Numbered from the stretch's first letter, positions 1 to 6,488 are shown. The stretch is 12,501 bases of DNA from DASQHM01 sp035632095 (GCA_035632095.1 DASQHM010000166.1:1-12501); one strand, 5' to 3'. Numbers and translations are program-made. Notes: generated by a model not told the origin, from the sequence alone.

Positions 1-16
1 GGGGCCGGGACTTCAT
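1..16 (-). CDS. Possible start of a further downstream gene (partial)
   Basis: On the minus strand, 19 bases after the stop of the four-cysteine protein gene, there is an ATG followed by five open codons (MKSRP) up to the window edge. A G-run (GGGGG) lies just ahead of the ATG and could serve as a weak ribosome binding site. The tight spacing fits the rest of the operon. Too little is present to say anything about the product, and the true start could instead lie outside the window or at a nearby GTG. Confidence 0.25.
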
Positions 17-35
17 CGGCCCCCACGATGATGGC

Positions 36-452
36 TTAGCCGCCGGACTGTGCGACACAGTGATAGTTCAGCTTGTTGTTGCTGGTGGAGGTCTGCACGG
101 TCGTGATCGCGGTATTCGTGACCGTGTAGCTCTGCGATGCCAATGGCGTCGCCTGCCACGTCACGACACAGAACGGCGCGCTCACATAGGGAGACGCAAA
201 CGTGATGATGCAGCCCGTCGCAGTCGTGCCCATGGTGATCAGGCCGTCGGTATCCGAACCAACGATCGTCGGCGACGTGCCGCAGGAAGTCAGCACCGGC
301 GGCGTAGCGCCGGTGATGACATGACCCGGCGCCGTCAGCGTTCCGCCGACCACCAGATTGCCGTCCAACTCCAAATTGGCCGCGAGTGCCGGCGAGACCA
401 GCAGCCCGGCAATCGCCGCCGTCGCGAGAAGGTTCTTGATCATCTTGCTCAT
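36..452 (-). CDS. Secreted-looking four-cysteine phage protein (putative head fibre or surface protein)
   Basis: The 138-residue product starts with a textbook Sec signal peptide: basic n-region MSKMIK, hydrophobic core LLATAAIAGLLVSP, and an ALA-A cleavage site after about residue 24. The mature part is rich in Thr, Ser, Val and Gly and looks beta-stranded. It contains GNLVVGGTLT, as in fibre-like or spike-like phage proteins, and four cysteines at about residues 57, 81, 95 and 132 that could form two disulfides in the periplasm. The start overlaps the stop of the preceding decoration-like gene (ATGA, 449-452), so the two are probably translationally coupled. I recall similar SCGTSPTIVG-type domains in Rhizobiales phage proteins, with no firm function. 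A signal peptide on a gene inside a capsid operon is unusual. It could instead be a host-modifying or cell-surface protein. Confidence 0.85.
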   Translation of the reverse strand: MSKMIKNLLATAAIAGLLVSPALAANLELDGNLVVGGTLTAPGHVITGATPPVLTSCGTSPTIVGSDTDGLITMGTTATGCIITFASPYVSAPFCVVTWQATPLASQSYTVTNTAITTVQTSTSNNKLNYHCVAQSGG

Positions 453-871
453 GACAGATTACCCCCTTCGAACAGGATGGTGATAAGCGCCTTGCCAGTG
501 GTGGGTGCGGTCCCGGTCGGGATATAGGTCGCAAACACCGGCGTGTCGGCCGCGGCTGCGATGCTCTGACCGAAACCGCGGGTTGGCAAATTGACGCCGG
601 TTGCGGCGGCATTGATATCGCCGCTTGTGGCGATATTGTTGAACGTCGTCGAATTGGTGCCAACCGTGATGGGGTTGGTCGTACCGGCATTGAACGCCGT
701 GATGATTTCGACCTGGACGGCGAGGATCACGGCCCCTTGGGGCAGCGCATTGGCGAATCCTGCCTGCGCGATGTCGGTATCGTTGAAGTTCAACGTCCGC
801 TTGAGCGTATTGGCGACTTGCCGCGGATCGCGGCGCGACGCCGGAAATGAGGGAGTGGTATTGGTGGTCAT
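449..871 (-). CDS. Putative head decoration / capsid-associated protein
   Basis: A 140-residue protein encoded directly after the major capsid gene, 16 bases downstream, with a strong Shine-Dalgarno (GGAGGACAAC before ATG). The first 30 residues are polar (MTTNTTPSFPASRRDP). The rest looks like an all-beta, Thr/Ala/Gly-rich fold with hydrophobic strands such as AVILAVQVEIITAFNAG and a C-terminal ALITILFEGG. No transmembrane segment or enzymatic motif is visible. Position, size and composition match capsid-stabilising or decoration proteins that often follow N4-gp56-type capsid genes, but this is inference from context. It might instead be a head fibre or connector component. Coding is clear from the RBS, the tight spacing and the ATGA overlap with the next gene. 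Confidence 0.85.
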   Translation of the reverse strand: MTTNTTPSFPASRRDPRQVANTLKRTLNFNDTDIAQAGFANALPQGAVILAVQVEIITAFNAGTTNPITVGTNSTTFNNIATSGDINAAATGVNLPTRGFGQSIAAAADTPVFATYIPTGTAPTTGKALITILFEGGNLS

Positions 872-887
872 GTTGTCCTCCGCTCCC

Positions 888-2033
888 TTACGTGTGCGCC
901 GCGGCCCAGGTCGAGACGACGACCGAGCCGAAATCGACGGTGCCGGCGGGCGTGCCGAACTGGATCTTCTTCATGCCCCAGATCGCCCAGGCCGAGACCT
1001 CCATGCGCCGCTTGTGATCGAACAGCTCCTCGTTCCAGCGATATTTCGAAGGACGATCGCGCTGGCCGAACCCGATTGCGGCTGCCTGCGCGCCGAGCAG
1101 GACCGCGCGGCGCACGTTCGCCGTTCCGTTCGCCCCGTTCTGCGCTACGCCGGCGTTGGAGACGCCGGCGGTGATGTCATAGGCCTCGCGGAGCACGCAT
1201 TTGTTATAGTAACCGAGCGCGCCGTTGAAGATCGGATTGTCCATCGGCTTGCCGCCCATGTAGGCGAACTTCGTGATGTCGGTCCATTGGCCGGTGCCGG
1301 TGTTGGTGCGCATCGACGTGATCTGATACGGATGCATGTAGAAGCAGTATACATCCTCGCCGTTGACCCGCACCGGGCGGACTTTCGGGATCGTGTTGTT
1401 GCCATTGGCATCGAGCGGTGGGGAAACCGCCTGTTCCTTGGCCTTGTCGATCAGGTCGAGGGTAAATGTGTCGTTGGCAGTGAGGTTCGCATCATCGGTC
1501 GCCGACGACTGCCGCAGGATGCGGTTGCCGACCGTGGTTGCGGCCGTGGCGCCCTGCAAGCCGGAGTACTTGGTACCGGAGAACGTGCCGGCATTGTTGA
1601 TCGGCGTATAGCTGCAGATCTGGTTAAAGAACGATAGCGACATGCGCTTGGCCCACCAGTCCTTGAGGCCATCGCGGGCCTCGAGGCGCAGGTTGAACGG
1701 CACACGCTGCTGGTCGATCGTGTTCTCGCTCTTGACCGAGACGACATGACCGAGCTCGTTGATGGTCAGCTTGTCCGAGTAGATCGCAAGCGATTCACCG
1801 TTGCCTTCGGCGAGCTCGTTCTCGGTGAAACCGGGCCCGACCAGCTGAATGCGCAGGCCATAGGTGACCTGGTCGCCCGGGCCCTTCGATGATTCGTTCT
1901 TTTCCTGGATGATCGCGTTTTCGTCGCCGATCAGCGGGAAGATATCGGTCGCCTGCAGCGCCTGGACGTCGAGGTCCTTCGACCAGAGCTTGACCGCCAG
2001 CGCATCGTTCAGTCCAAAATCCGTTGATGCCAC
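888..2033 (-). CDS. Major capsid protein, N4-gp56 family
   Basis: The 381-residue protein builds the icosahedral head shell. The N-terminal region (about 10-30, LAVKLWSKDLDVQALQ), the early GPGDQVTYGLRIQL stretch, the central YCFYMHPYQ segment and the late VLLGAQAAAIGFG segment match the layout I know for N4-gp56-type HK97-fold capsid proteins, which are usually about 280-410 residues. The start is a GTG at 2033 preceded by AAGGA with eight bases of spacing; no ATG in this frame fits as well. Unlike every other junction in the packaging and head run, the gene is preceded by a 314-base non-coding leader full of RNA-like hairpins. The Shine-Dalgarno itself lies in an inverted repeat, which suggests special control of this most abundant virion protein. 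A scaffold-like gene and a portal lie upstream; a decoration candidate follows. Confidence 0.93.
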   Translation of the reverse strand: MASTDFGLNDALAVKLWSKDLDVQALQATDIFPLIGDENAIIQEKNESSKGPGDQVTYGLRIQLVGPGFTENELAEGNGESLAIYSDKLTINELGHVVSVKSENTIDQQRVPFNLRLEARDGLKDWWAKRMSLSFFNQICSYTPINNAGTFSGTKYSGLQGATAATTVGNRILRQSSATDDANLTANDTFTLDLIDKAKEQAVSPPLDANGNNTIPKVRPVRVNGEDVYCFYMHPYQITSMRTNTGTGQWTDITKFAYMGGKPMDNPIFNGALGYYNKCVLREAYDITAGVSNAGVAQNGANGTANVRRAVLLGAQAAAIGFGQRDRPSKYRWNEELFDHKRRMEVSAWAIWGMKKIQFGTPAGTVDFGSVVVSTWAAAHT

Positions 2034-2037
2034 GGGT

Positions 2038-2083
2038 GTGATCCTTGTGAGGCGTTAATCCTTTCTGTGAAGCGTCGGATCAC
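2038..2083 (-). promoter_or_regulatory. Inverted repeat that can sequester the capsid Shine-Dalgarno
   Basis: The capsid ribosome binding site reads AAGGATCACACCC before the GTG start on the minus strand. Its GGATCAC (plus 2038-2044) is a perfect 7-base complement of an upstream GTGATCC (plus 2077-2083), with 32 bases between the arms. Pairing would bury the GGA of the Shine-Dalgarno. A second SD-like AAAGGA lies in the loop without a start codon near it. The repeat follows directly after the tandem pseudoknot-like elements, so it is a candidate switch for capsid translation. A 7-bp pairing over this distance can arise by chance. Confidence 0.5.
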
Positions 2084-2094
2084 GTTCGGCGCGA

Positions 2095-2131
2095 ACGAAG
2101 CGATGAGGTTTTATCTGCACTCGCAATGCAG
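2095..2131 (-). ncRNA. Leader element 4 (nearest the capsid start): 5-bp hairpin with TTGCGAG loop and pseudoknot partner
   Basis: Minus strand: CTGCA, loop TTGCGAG, TGCAG (plus 2115-2131), eleven bases, then TCGCTTCGT (plus 2095-2103). Compared with element 1, the pair next to the loop changes from C-G to A-T, again keeping pairing. The loop GCGA can pair with TCGC (plus 2100-2103). The element abuts a CGTTCG/CGAACG hairpin (2083-2097) that leads into the Shine-Dalgarno region. Confidence 0.75.
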
Positions 2132-2151
2132 GGATCGGATCGGGCGATCAG

Positions 2152-2182
2152 CCGAAGCGAAAGAAATGGCGCTCGCAACGCC
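2152..2182 (-). ncRNA. Leader element 3: 4-bp hairpin with TTGCGAG loop and pseudoknot partner
   Basis: Minus strand: GGCG, loop TTGCGAG, CGCC (plus 2168-2182), a seven-base spacer ATTTCTT, then TCGCTTCGG (plus 2152-2160). The loop GCGA can pair with TCGC (plus 2157-2160). Compared with element 2, one stem pair changes from T-A to C-G on the minus strand (GGTG/CACC against GGCG/CGCC), a direct compensatory exchange. Confidence 0.75.
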
Positions 2183-2223
2183 CTTGCATCACTGCTACAA
2201 AGATGATCTTTGACGGGGATCGG

Positions 2224-2254
2224 CCGAGGCGATGTTTTCGGTGCTCGCAACACC
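2224..2254 (-). ncRNA. Leader element 2: 4-bp hairpin with TTGCGAG loop and pseudoknot partner
   Basis: Minus strand: GGTG, loop TTGCGAG, CACC (plus 2240-2254), a seven-base spacer GAAAACA, then TCGCCTCGG (plus 2224-2232). The loop GCGA can pair with the downstream TCGC (plus 2229-2232). The stem is unrelated in sequence to element 1, yet fully paired. Its loop lies exactly 72 bases from those of elements 1 and 3. Confidence 0.75.
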
Positions 2255-2291
2255 TCACGCGGTTACTGCTTTCGGCCTGTAACGGAGCCAT

Positions 2292-2327
2292 CCGAGGCGA
2301 TATTTGTCATCTGCCCTCGCAAGGCAG
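2292..2327 (-). ncRNA. Leader element 1 (first transcribed): 5-bp hairpin with TTGCGAG loop and pseudoknot partner
   Basis: Minus strand: CTGCC, loop TTGCGAG, GGCAG (plus 2311-2327), then ten bases and TCGCCTCGG (plus 2292-2300). GCGA of the loop (plus 2317-2320) can pair with TCGC (plus 2297-2300), giving an H-type pseudoknot with a two-base first loop. The stem differs from the other three copies but pairs perfectly. Confidence 0.75.
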
Positions 2328-2347
2328 CTACGCAACTCAATACGATT

Positions 2348-2560
2348 CTAGGACGCGCTGTCACGCTCCAAAGGTTTACCGCTCGTCAACGGCGCCTTCA
2401 GGCGATCGTTGATCCTGATCGCGATCTGCTTAAAACCCTTGCGGTAGGCCTCGTTGGTCCTGGCGCTCATCTGATCGATTTCGGCGAGCAGATCACGCAA
2501 TACTTCGCGCGCGGCATCCGCTCGCTCCAGCGCGATGCGGCGATCATCGACGTCATTCAC
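2348..2560 (-). CDS. Small helical phage protein of unknown function
   Basis: A 70-residue protein, mostly alpha-helical and charged in its first 55 residues (IALERADAAREVLRDLLAEI, then KGFKQIAIRINDRLKA), with a polar tail. It starts with GTG overlapping the scaffold stop by four bases (GTGA), with an AGG-containing site a few bases upstream, so it is likely coupled to the scaffold gene. The nearby ATG at 2556 is in another frame. It lies between the scaffold-like gene and the capsid leader, so a role in head assembly is possible but unproven. I do not recognise the family. It is the last gene before the long structured leader. Confidence 0.7.
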   Translation of the reverse strand: MNDVDDRRIALERADAAREVLRDLLAEIDQMSARTNEAYRKGFKQIAIRINDRLKAPLTSGKPLERDSAS

Positions 2561-3621
2561 GCCGACCTGCGTCCAAGCGCCGCCTCGACCCGCTGGCGAT
2601 TGCCAGGCGTGTTCATGAACCTCGCAAAAGCCTCCATCGGCATGTCGGCGAGCGCCTCGAGCGAGAGTTCCTCGCCGGCCGCCCCGCCGCCGGCAGAGAG
2701 CGATCGCGAAGATGCTTGCCCTGCCTTGATGCGGTCGATCTCGGCCGTGACGCTTGGGACGGTTGGCGCGGCGGGAGCGCTTGTGCGTTGGGACCCGGCA
2801 GCGGGAGCCGCAGACTGTTGCGCTGGCTGCGGCGCATAGCCCATGGACTGCGCGAGCGCGTAGATTTGCGCGGCCGGCGACTGGCGCATGCCGAGCGCGC
2901 GCTGGGCGAGGCTCATTTCCTCGCCATAGAGCATCCCGGGAATCTCGTTCTCGTCATACCCCATCGCCCTGAATTGCTTGCCGCGGACGTCGAGCAGGAA
3001 GTTGTAGGCGCTATTGAAATCCGGCTTCTGCGCCCGGAAGACCTCGGCATCGCGCCTGTAGGTCGAGATCATCGACGCAGTCTGCCGTTCAGCTTGCGTC
3101 TGCTGGACGATCTCACTCTGGCCGCTCTGCAGCGAAGTGAGGGTCTCGCGCAGCTTGGCCATCTCGCGTTGCTGCTGGGCGAACGCGCCGAAGATATCCT
3201 GATTGGGATCGATCGGGGCTTCCGGCGTCTCCGGCGTGGCCGGCTCCTGCGGATCCGGCTGGCTGACCGCCTCGGAGAGCATCTTGAGGCGCTCGTCGAC
3301 GCGCGCGCGCAAATCGCGCTCGGCCTGCAGCTCAGCCTGGAGCTTCCGTCGCTCTTCGCGCTCGGCTTTCAGCGCTCGGCTGTCGACGACGCGGCGTCGG
3401 CCCTTGCCATCGGGAGCCGCGATCTCTTCTTCGCCAGGTTCTGGCGCTTCCGGCGGGGCTGCGGCCGCTGCTGCAGCATCAGGAACTGCCGCTCCGTCCG
3501 CCGAAGACGATTCCAGTTGGCCTGGCGTGGACGCTGCGGTTGGATTTTCAGCCAGCAGCGCTGCGGCATCCTGACCGCCGCTTTCGAAATAGGCTTTTTC
3601 GCCGGGAGTCAGTTGATCCAT
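2557..3621 (-). CDS. Putative capsid scaffolding protein
   Basis: A 354-residue, low-complexity, highly charged protein rich in Ala, Pro, Gln and Glu, as expected for internal head scaffolds that guide capsid assembly and leave the prohead. Residues about 30-70 are Ala/Pro/Glu-rich linker. Residues about 78-115 form a strong coiled-coil prediction (ALKAEREERRKLQAELQAE), and another helical Gln-rich stretch spans about 145-185. A more conserved core (RAQKPDFNSAYNFLLDVR and the following MGYDENEIPG) is followed by a Pro/Ala-rich linker and a C-terminal helical region (about 318-354) with a basic end (RVEAALGRR), where scaffolds often bind capsid. It sits between portal and capsid, the usual scaffold position. 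The ATG at 3621 lies seven bases after the upstream stop. The assignment rests on composition and position rather than a specific motif. Confidence 0.85.
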   Translation of the reverse strand: MDQLTPGEKAYFESGGQDAAALLAENPTAASTPGQLESSSADGAAVPDAAAAAAAPPEAPEPGEEEIAAPDGKGRRRVVDSRALKAEREERRKLQAELQAERDLRARVDERLKMLSEAVSQPDPQEPATPETPEAPIDPNQDIFGAFAQQQREMAKLRETLTSLQSGQSEIVQQTQAERQTASMISTYRRDAEVFRAQKPDFNSAYNFLLDVRGKQFRAMGYDENEIPGMLYGEEMSLAQRALGMRQSPAAQIYALAQSMGYAPQPAQQSAAPAAGSQRTSAPAAPTVPSVTAEIDRIKAGQASSRSLSAGGGAAGEELSLEALADMPMEAFARFMNTPGNRQRVEAALGRRSA

Positions 3622-3627
3622 GGATGA

Positions 3628-4248
3628 TTACCTGTCTTCGTTTCGATCCTGAAGACGCATTCTCTCCTCGTCTTCGGCGATCTGTTTTGCGCGCAACGCT
3701 GCCGCGCGTTGCGCTGCTGGCGTATTGGCGGCGGCGCGACGTGCCGCGAAGCTCTGAGCGCGCGCCTGATCTTCGGCGGCGAGTTGCGCGCGTTCGGCTG
3801 CCAATTCTTGGTCAGTCATTTCAGAAATTGGCTTGACTGCGGCCCCGGCTTTATAAGCATCGATCGACGCTGAACCGAGCCTGCGTACCGGTCCGGCGCC
3901 AAGCATCATTTCTCCCGTCCGCATCGGCACGCCGGCAATCGCCCCGGTTCCCATCGGCAAGGTCGCTGCCTCCAGCACTGGCCCAGGATCATAATCGCCG
4001 CCCTGGCGCATTGTTTCAGAGGCTTGGAAAGCGCGTTGCGGCAATGTCGCAAGATTGCCTAGCGCGCCAAAGACGCCACCCATCAGCCGGCTCGCAATCG
4101 GATTGGCATAGGTCTCGGGTGACATAGCCGCCTGATCCGTAGGCGGGAGCTGCTGCGGCTGTGGCTGTGGCTGCGAAGGCCCAAGCAGCACATTCCGCAA
4201 CCGGTCACGAACGTCCGGCGGCAACCCGATGAAGCTCGCATCATCCAT
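3628..4248 (-). CDS. Portal-adjacent phage protein with YDPGP...LPMGTGAIAG motif
   Basis: A 206-residue protein beginning MDDASFIGLPPDVRDRL. The ATG at 4248 is chosen because it overlaps the portal stop by eight bases and has AAGG upstream; an upstream in-frame ATG would only add nine residues inside the portal. A Pro/Gln-rich linker (about 25-40) leads to a Gly/Ala/Met-rich middle (about 55-125) with YDPGPVLEAATLPMGTGAIAG and further GVPMRTGEMMLGAGPVR. The C-terminal 80 residues are a charged Ala/Arg/Glu helix (AAERAQLAAEDQARAQSFAA). I know the YDPGP/PMGTGAIAG segment from proteins of Rhizobiales phages, sometimes within much longer polyvalent proteins. Here only this part plus a coiled tail remains. 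The Gly/Ala/Met-rich part could be membrane-interacting, so an ejected internal virion protein is possible. Confidence 0.75.
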   Translation of the reverse strand: MDDASFIGLPPDVRDRLRNVLLGPSQPQPQPQQLPPTDQAAMSPETYANPIASRLMGGVFGALGNLATLPQRAFQASETMRQGGDYDPGPVLEAATLPMGTGAIAGVPMRTGEMMLGAGPVRRLGSASIDAYKAGAAVKPISEMTDQELAAERAQLAAEDQARAQSFAARRAAANTPAAQRAAALRAKQIAEDEERMRLQDRNEDR

Positions 4249-6481
4249 TCGGAACGCCTTGCATCGACGGCGCATGCGGGATCGGCGTCAGAGCATCAAT
4301 CATTGCTCTCACCCGATCGGCCGCGGTCTTGGCATGATGGCCTGGGATCTGCGCGCGCGTTGCATCGGTTTGTGCTTGCGTCGCGCTGGTCTGCGCCTCG
4401 ATCTGTGCGCGTTTCGCGTTCTCGGTATGGATTTGGGCTGCCTTGTGGACGGCGTCGAGATGCTGCTGCAAGGGATCGCCTTCAGGCGCCTGGTCGCGGT
4501 TCATGATGTGCTGGGCCATCGCGATGTCATAGGTCGCGGTCGCCTGCGTCGCGCCGGCCTTGGCGTTGTTCATCTCCGCGATCGACTGGTCCTTGTTGAT
4601 GGCGGCAACGACCTTCTGCACGGCATATTGCGCGGCGGCCTGCTGCTCGGCGCTTGGCGGCTGATTGATCAGCTGTGTCAGCATCTGCACCACCTTGTTC
4701 GGCAGCGGCGAATATTCCAGGAGGCTGACGAGCAGCTTCGGATTGGAGGCAAGCTCATCCTTGAACAGGGGCAGCATCGGCGCGATCACGGCCCAGCTTG
4801 CTTCCTTCTGGTTCGGCGATGTCGGCGCGTCGTCCATGACGACGTCATATTCGCCAAGGCAGAGGTCGCGCAGCAGCGGCACGGCCTGCGCGCCGTCGGG
4901 CCCGGTCACGCGCATGATGCGGCCGTCCGATATATAGTTCTGGATGAAGAACAGGCGAATGCGGCCGATCAGCTTGCGCGCGCGGCGCAGCGAATCGAAC
5001 ATGGTGGCAAGCACGGTCATGCCGGCCTGCTTGCGCTGCGCCTCGAGGATACCGGGCTGGTTCTGGTCCTGCTGACCGAGCAGCTCGAGGTTGATGCCAG
5101 TCACGTCCCGCAGCGAGGAGATGGCAAATTCCAGGAGCTGATAGAAACCTTGCGGGAACTGCGCTGTGGGTTTGGCGACGAACTTCGGCCCGTTCTCGCG
5201 CGACAGGGCGCCCTTCTTCACCTTGGTGACGGACTGCGGCTTGGCATAACCGAGCTCGAACTCGCGGATGTCGGCGGCAAAATCCTCCTCGACCATGATG
5301 CCGCCCTTGGCCTGGCTATTGAGGATGTGCATGGTCTGCGACAGCCATTTGTTCGACCACTTTGCCGGATCCTTCATGATCGCGATCAGGCCGAACCAGG
5401 TGCCGCGGTTGTGATGCGGCTCGCCGGTGACGCAGGTCCAGGTGAAGCCCTGGAACGGCCGCTCGCCTTCCAATGTCGGCATGATGACATCGGTCACCTC
5501 GCCCAATATCTTGGCGCCGACAAAGCATTGCTTGTACACGCGGCGCATCATCTTCACTGCCTTGAACGGCGGCGCCTCGATTTCCATGGTCTTGTAGAGC
5601 TTCAGCCGCTTCTGCAGCGCAGCATACTCTTCCTCGGACAGCTCGCGCCGCTCGTTGGTTACGGGATCTGCGACCAGCCAATACGGCTCGCGCTCCCACC
5701 ATTGCGCATGCAGGATATGCACCTCCAGCTGGTCGGTGAAGTTGTCGGCCGCGTTCTCTTCGCGGCGCCGCTTCTCCTCCAGCGTCTTGGTCTCTTCCTC
5801 CGGGTTGAGACCGACCGCCCAGCGCGCGTCAAGCTCAATCTCATCATGGCCGGGGCAGAGGTCCATCGCGTCCGTCAGCGCCATCTTGCGCAGCCGCCAC
5901 ATGCGACGGGAGTCGATCAGGTTCTTCTTGCGTGCCTTGCGGTCCCAATACATTTCGAGCGGGTCGACCACGCTCTCGATATACTGGCCCTTGCTGTCGA
6001 TCTCGAAGTCGACGCGGTGCTCGCACCAGCCCATGCCGGTCGTCACCGCGTGGTCGAACATCTCCGACTCTTCATCCTCGCCGTCGCATTCCTGCGCCAT
6101 CCATTTCGAGGCCTGGGTGATGACCTCGTTGACCGCGGTTTCCGTCGTGTTGCGCGGCAGGAACTGGATCTCGTGGCGCGAGTTGATCTCGAAGCCTGCG
6201 ACTGCCTTGATGATGGTGAGCGCGCGGTTGAATACGATCTCGGGGCGCAGCTGCTCCTTGAGCTGCGATTTCTCCTCCGGCGTCCATTGCTCGCCGGCTC
6301 GGAAATCGAACGCCTCCTTGGCATCGCGCCGCCAGCGCGCCGAATGCTGCGCGTCCTGACGAAACTCGCGCTGGAGATATTTGAAGAGGTCCGATGGCGC
6401 CATCTGCGACGGCCGCGAGACGCGCTTGTCGCGCGGCATGCGGCTTTCGCTGACGTCGGAGGACTGTTCGAGGAGCGTCAT
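4241..6481 (-). CDS. Portal protein, P22-like
   Basis: A 746-residue portal, close to the roughly 725 residues of P22 gp1. Twelve copies normally form the ring at the head vertex through which DNA enters and leaves and on which terminase docks. The N-terminal part has the family layout: a helical lead (PSDLFKYLQREFRQDA), then about residues 55-90 with FDFRAGEQW and QLRPEIVFNR, followed by INSRHEIQF. The middle contains VDPLEMYWDRKARK and a long wing-like mixed region. Residues about 595-720 form an Ala/Gln-rich helical barrel-like end (QQAAAQYAVQKVVAAINKDQ) and a polar tail. The start at 6481 lies seven bases after the previous stop. Its Shine-Dalgarno is poor, so translation may depend on coupling. 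An in-frame ATG 14 codons later is an alternative. A P22-like portal suggests podovirus-like head architecture. Confidence 0.93.
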   Translation of the reverse strand: MTLLEQSSDVSESRMPRDKRVSRPSQMAPSDLFKYLQREFRQDAQHSARWRRDAKEAFDFRAGEQWTPEEKSQLKEQLRPEIVFNRALTIIKAVAGFEINSRHEIQFLPRNTTETAVNEVITQASKWMAQECDGEDEESEMFDHAVTTGMGWCEHRVDFEIDSKGQYIESVVDPLEMYWDRKARKKNLIDSRRMWRLRKMALTDAMDLCPGHDEIELDARWAVGLNPEEETKTLEEKRRREENAADNFTDQLEVHILHAQWWEREPYWLVADPVTNERRELSEEEYAALQKRLKLYKTMEIEAPPFKAVKMMRRVYKQCFVGAKILGEVTDVIMPTLEGERPFQGFTWTCVTGEPHHNRGTWFGLIAIMKDPAKWSNKWLSQTMHILNSQAKGGIMVEEDFAADIREFELGYAKPQSVTKVKKGALSRENGPKFVAKPTAQFPQGFYQLLEFAISSLRDVTGINLELLGQQDQNQPGILEAQRKQAGMTVLATMFDSLRRARKLIGRIRLFFIQNYISDGRIMRVTGPDGAQAVPLLRDLCLGEYDVVMDDAPTSPNQKEASWAVIAPMLPLFKDELASNPKLLVSLLEYSPLPNKVVQMLTQLINQPPSAEQQAAAQYAVQKVVAAINKDQSIAEMNNAKAGATQATATYDIAMAQHIMNRDQAPEGDPLQQHLDAVHKAAQIHTENAKRAQIEAQTSATQAQTDATRAQIPGHHAKTAADRVRAMIDALTPIPHAPSMQGVPNG

Positions 6482-6488
6482 GCTGGTC

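Larger units (their letters stand above)
2034..2347 (-). promoter_or_regulatory. Structured leader of the capsid gene: four tandem pseudoknot-like elements
   Basis: This 314-base stretch between the stop of the small helical gene and the GTG of the capsid gene has no convincing open frame. On the minus strand it carries four copies of: stem, loop TTGCGAG, stem, 7-11 bases, TCGCYTCGK. Loop starts on plus coordinates are 2120, 2172, 2244 and 2316, so pitches are 52, 72 and 72. Linkers also fold: CAAAGA/TCTTTG at 2198-2212 with a 3-base loop, GTTAC/GTAAC at 2262-2283, and CGTTCG/CGAACG at 2083-2097. The last part (2038-2083) can sequester the capsid Shine-Dalgarno. Stem sequences differ but stay paired while the loop is fixed, so selection appears to act on RNA structure. 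Possible roles are autoregulation by a phage protein, mRNA stability, ligand sensing or a packaging signal; none is shown. I do not recognise a described family. Confidence 0.75.

Noticed and set aside
2095..2327. The 5-bp stem with seven-base loop (TT GCG AG) looks like a tRNA anticodon arm with U33 and A37
   Set aside because: Two copies have only 4-bp stems. No D-arm, T-arm (TTCRANNC) or acceptor stem can be found around any copy, so tRNA genes or tRNA remnants are not supported. tRNA mimicry stays a remote option.
2034..2347. CRISPR array or iteron-type origin in the capsid leader
   Set aside because: The repeats are conserved in loop and structure, not in contiguous sequence; stems differ in every copy. 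Protein-bound iterons or CRISPR repeats would keep the primary sequence.
2621..2627. Further CTCGCAA words on the plus strand (also near 7567, 7841, 9607 and 9759)
   Set aside because: They lie inside coding genes. The flanks do not form stems closing this seven-base loop, and none has the fixed TCGCYTCG box at the right distance. They act as a negative control for the array.
2203..2839. Plus-strand open frames across the leader
   Set aside because: They run antisense into the scaffold gene, have no recognisable domain and lack a good ribosome site.
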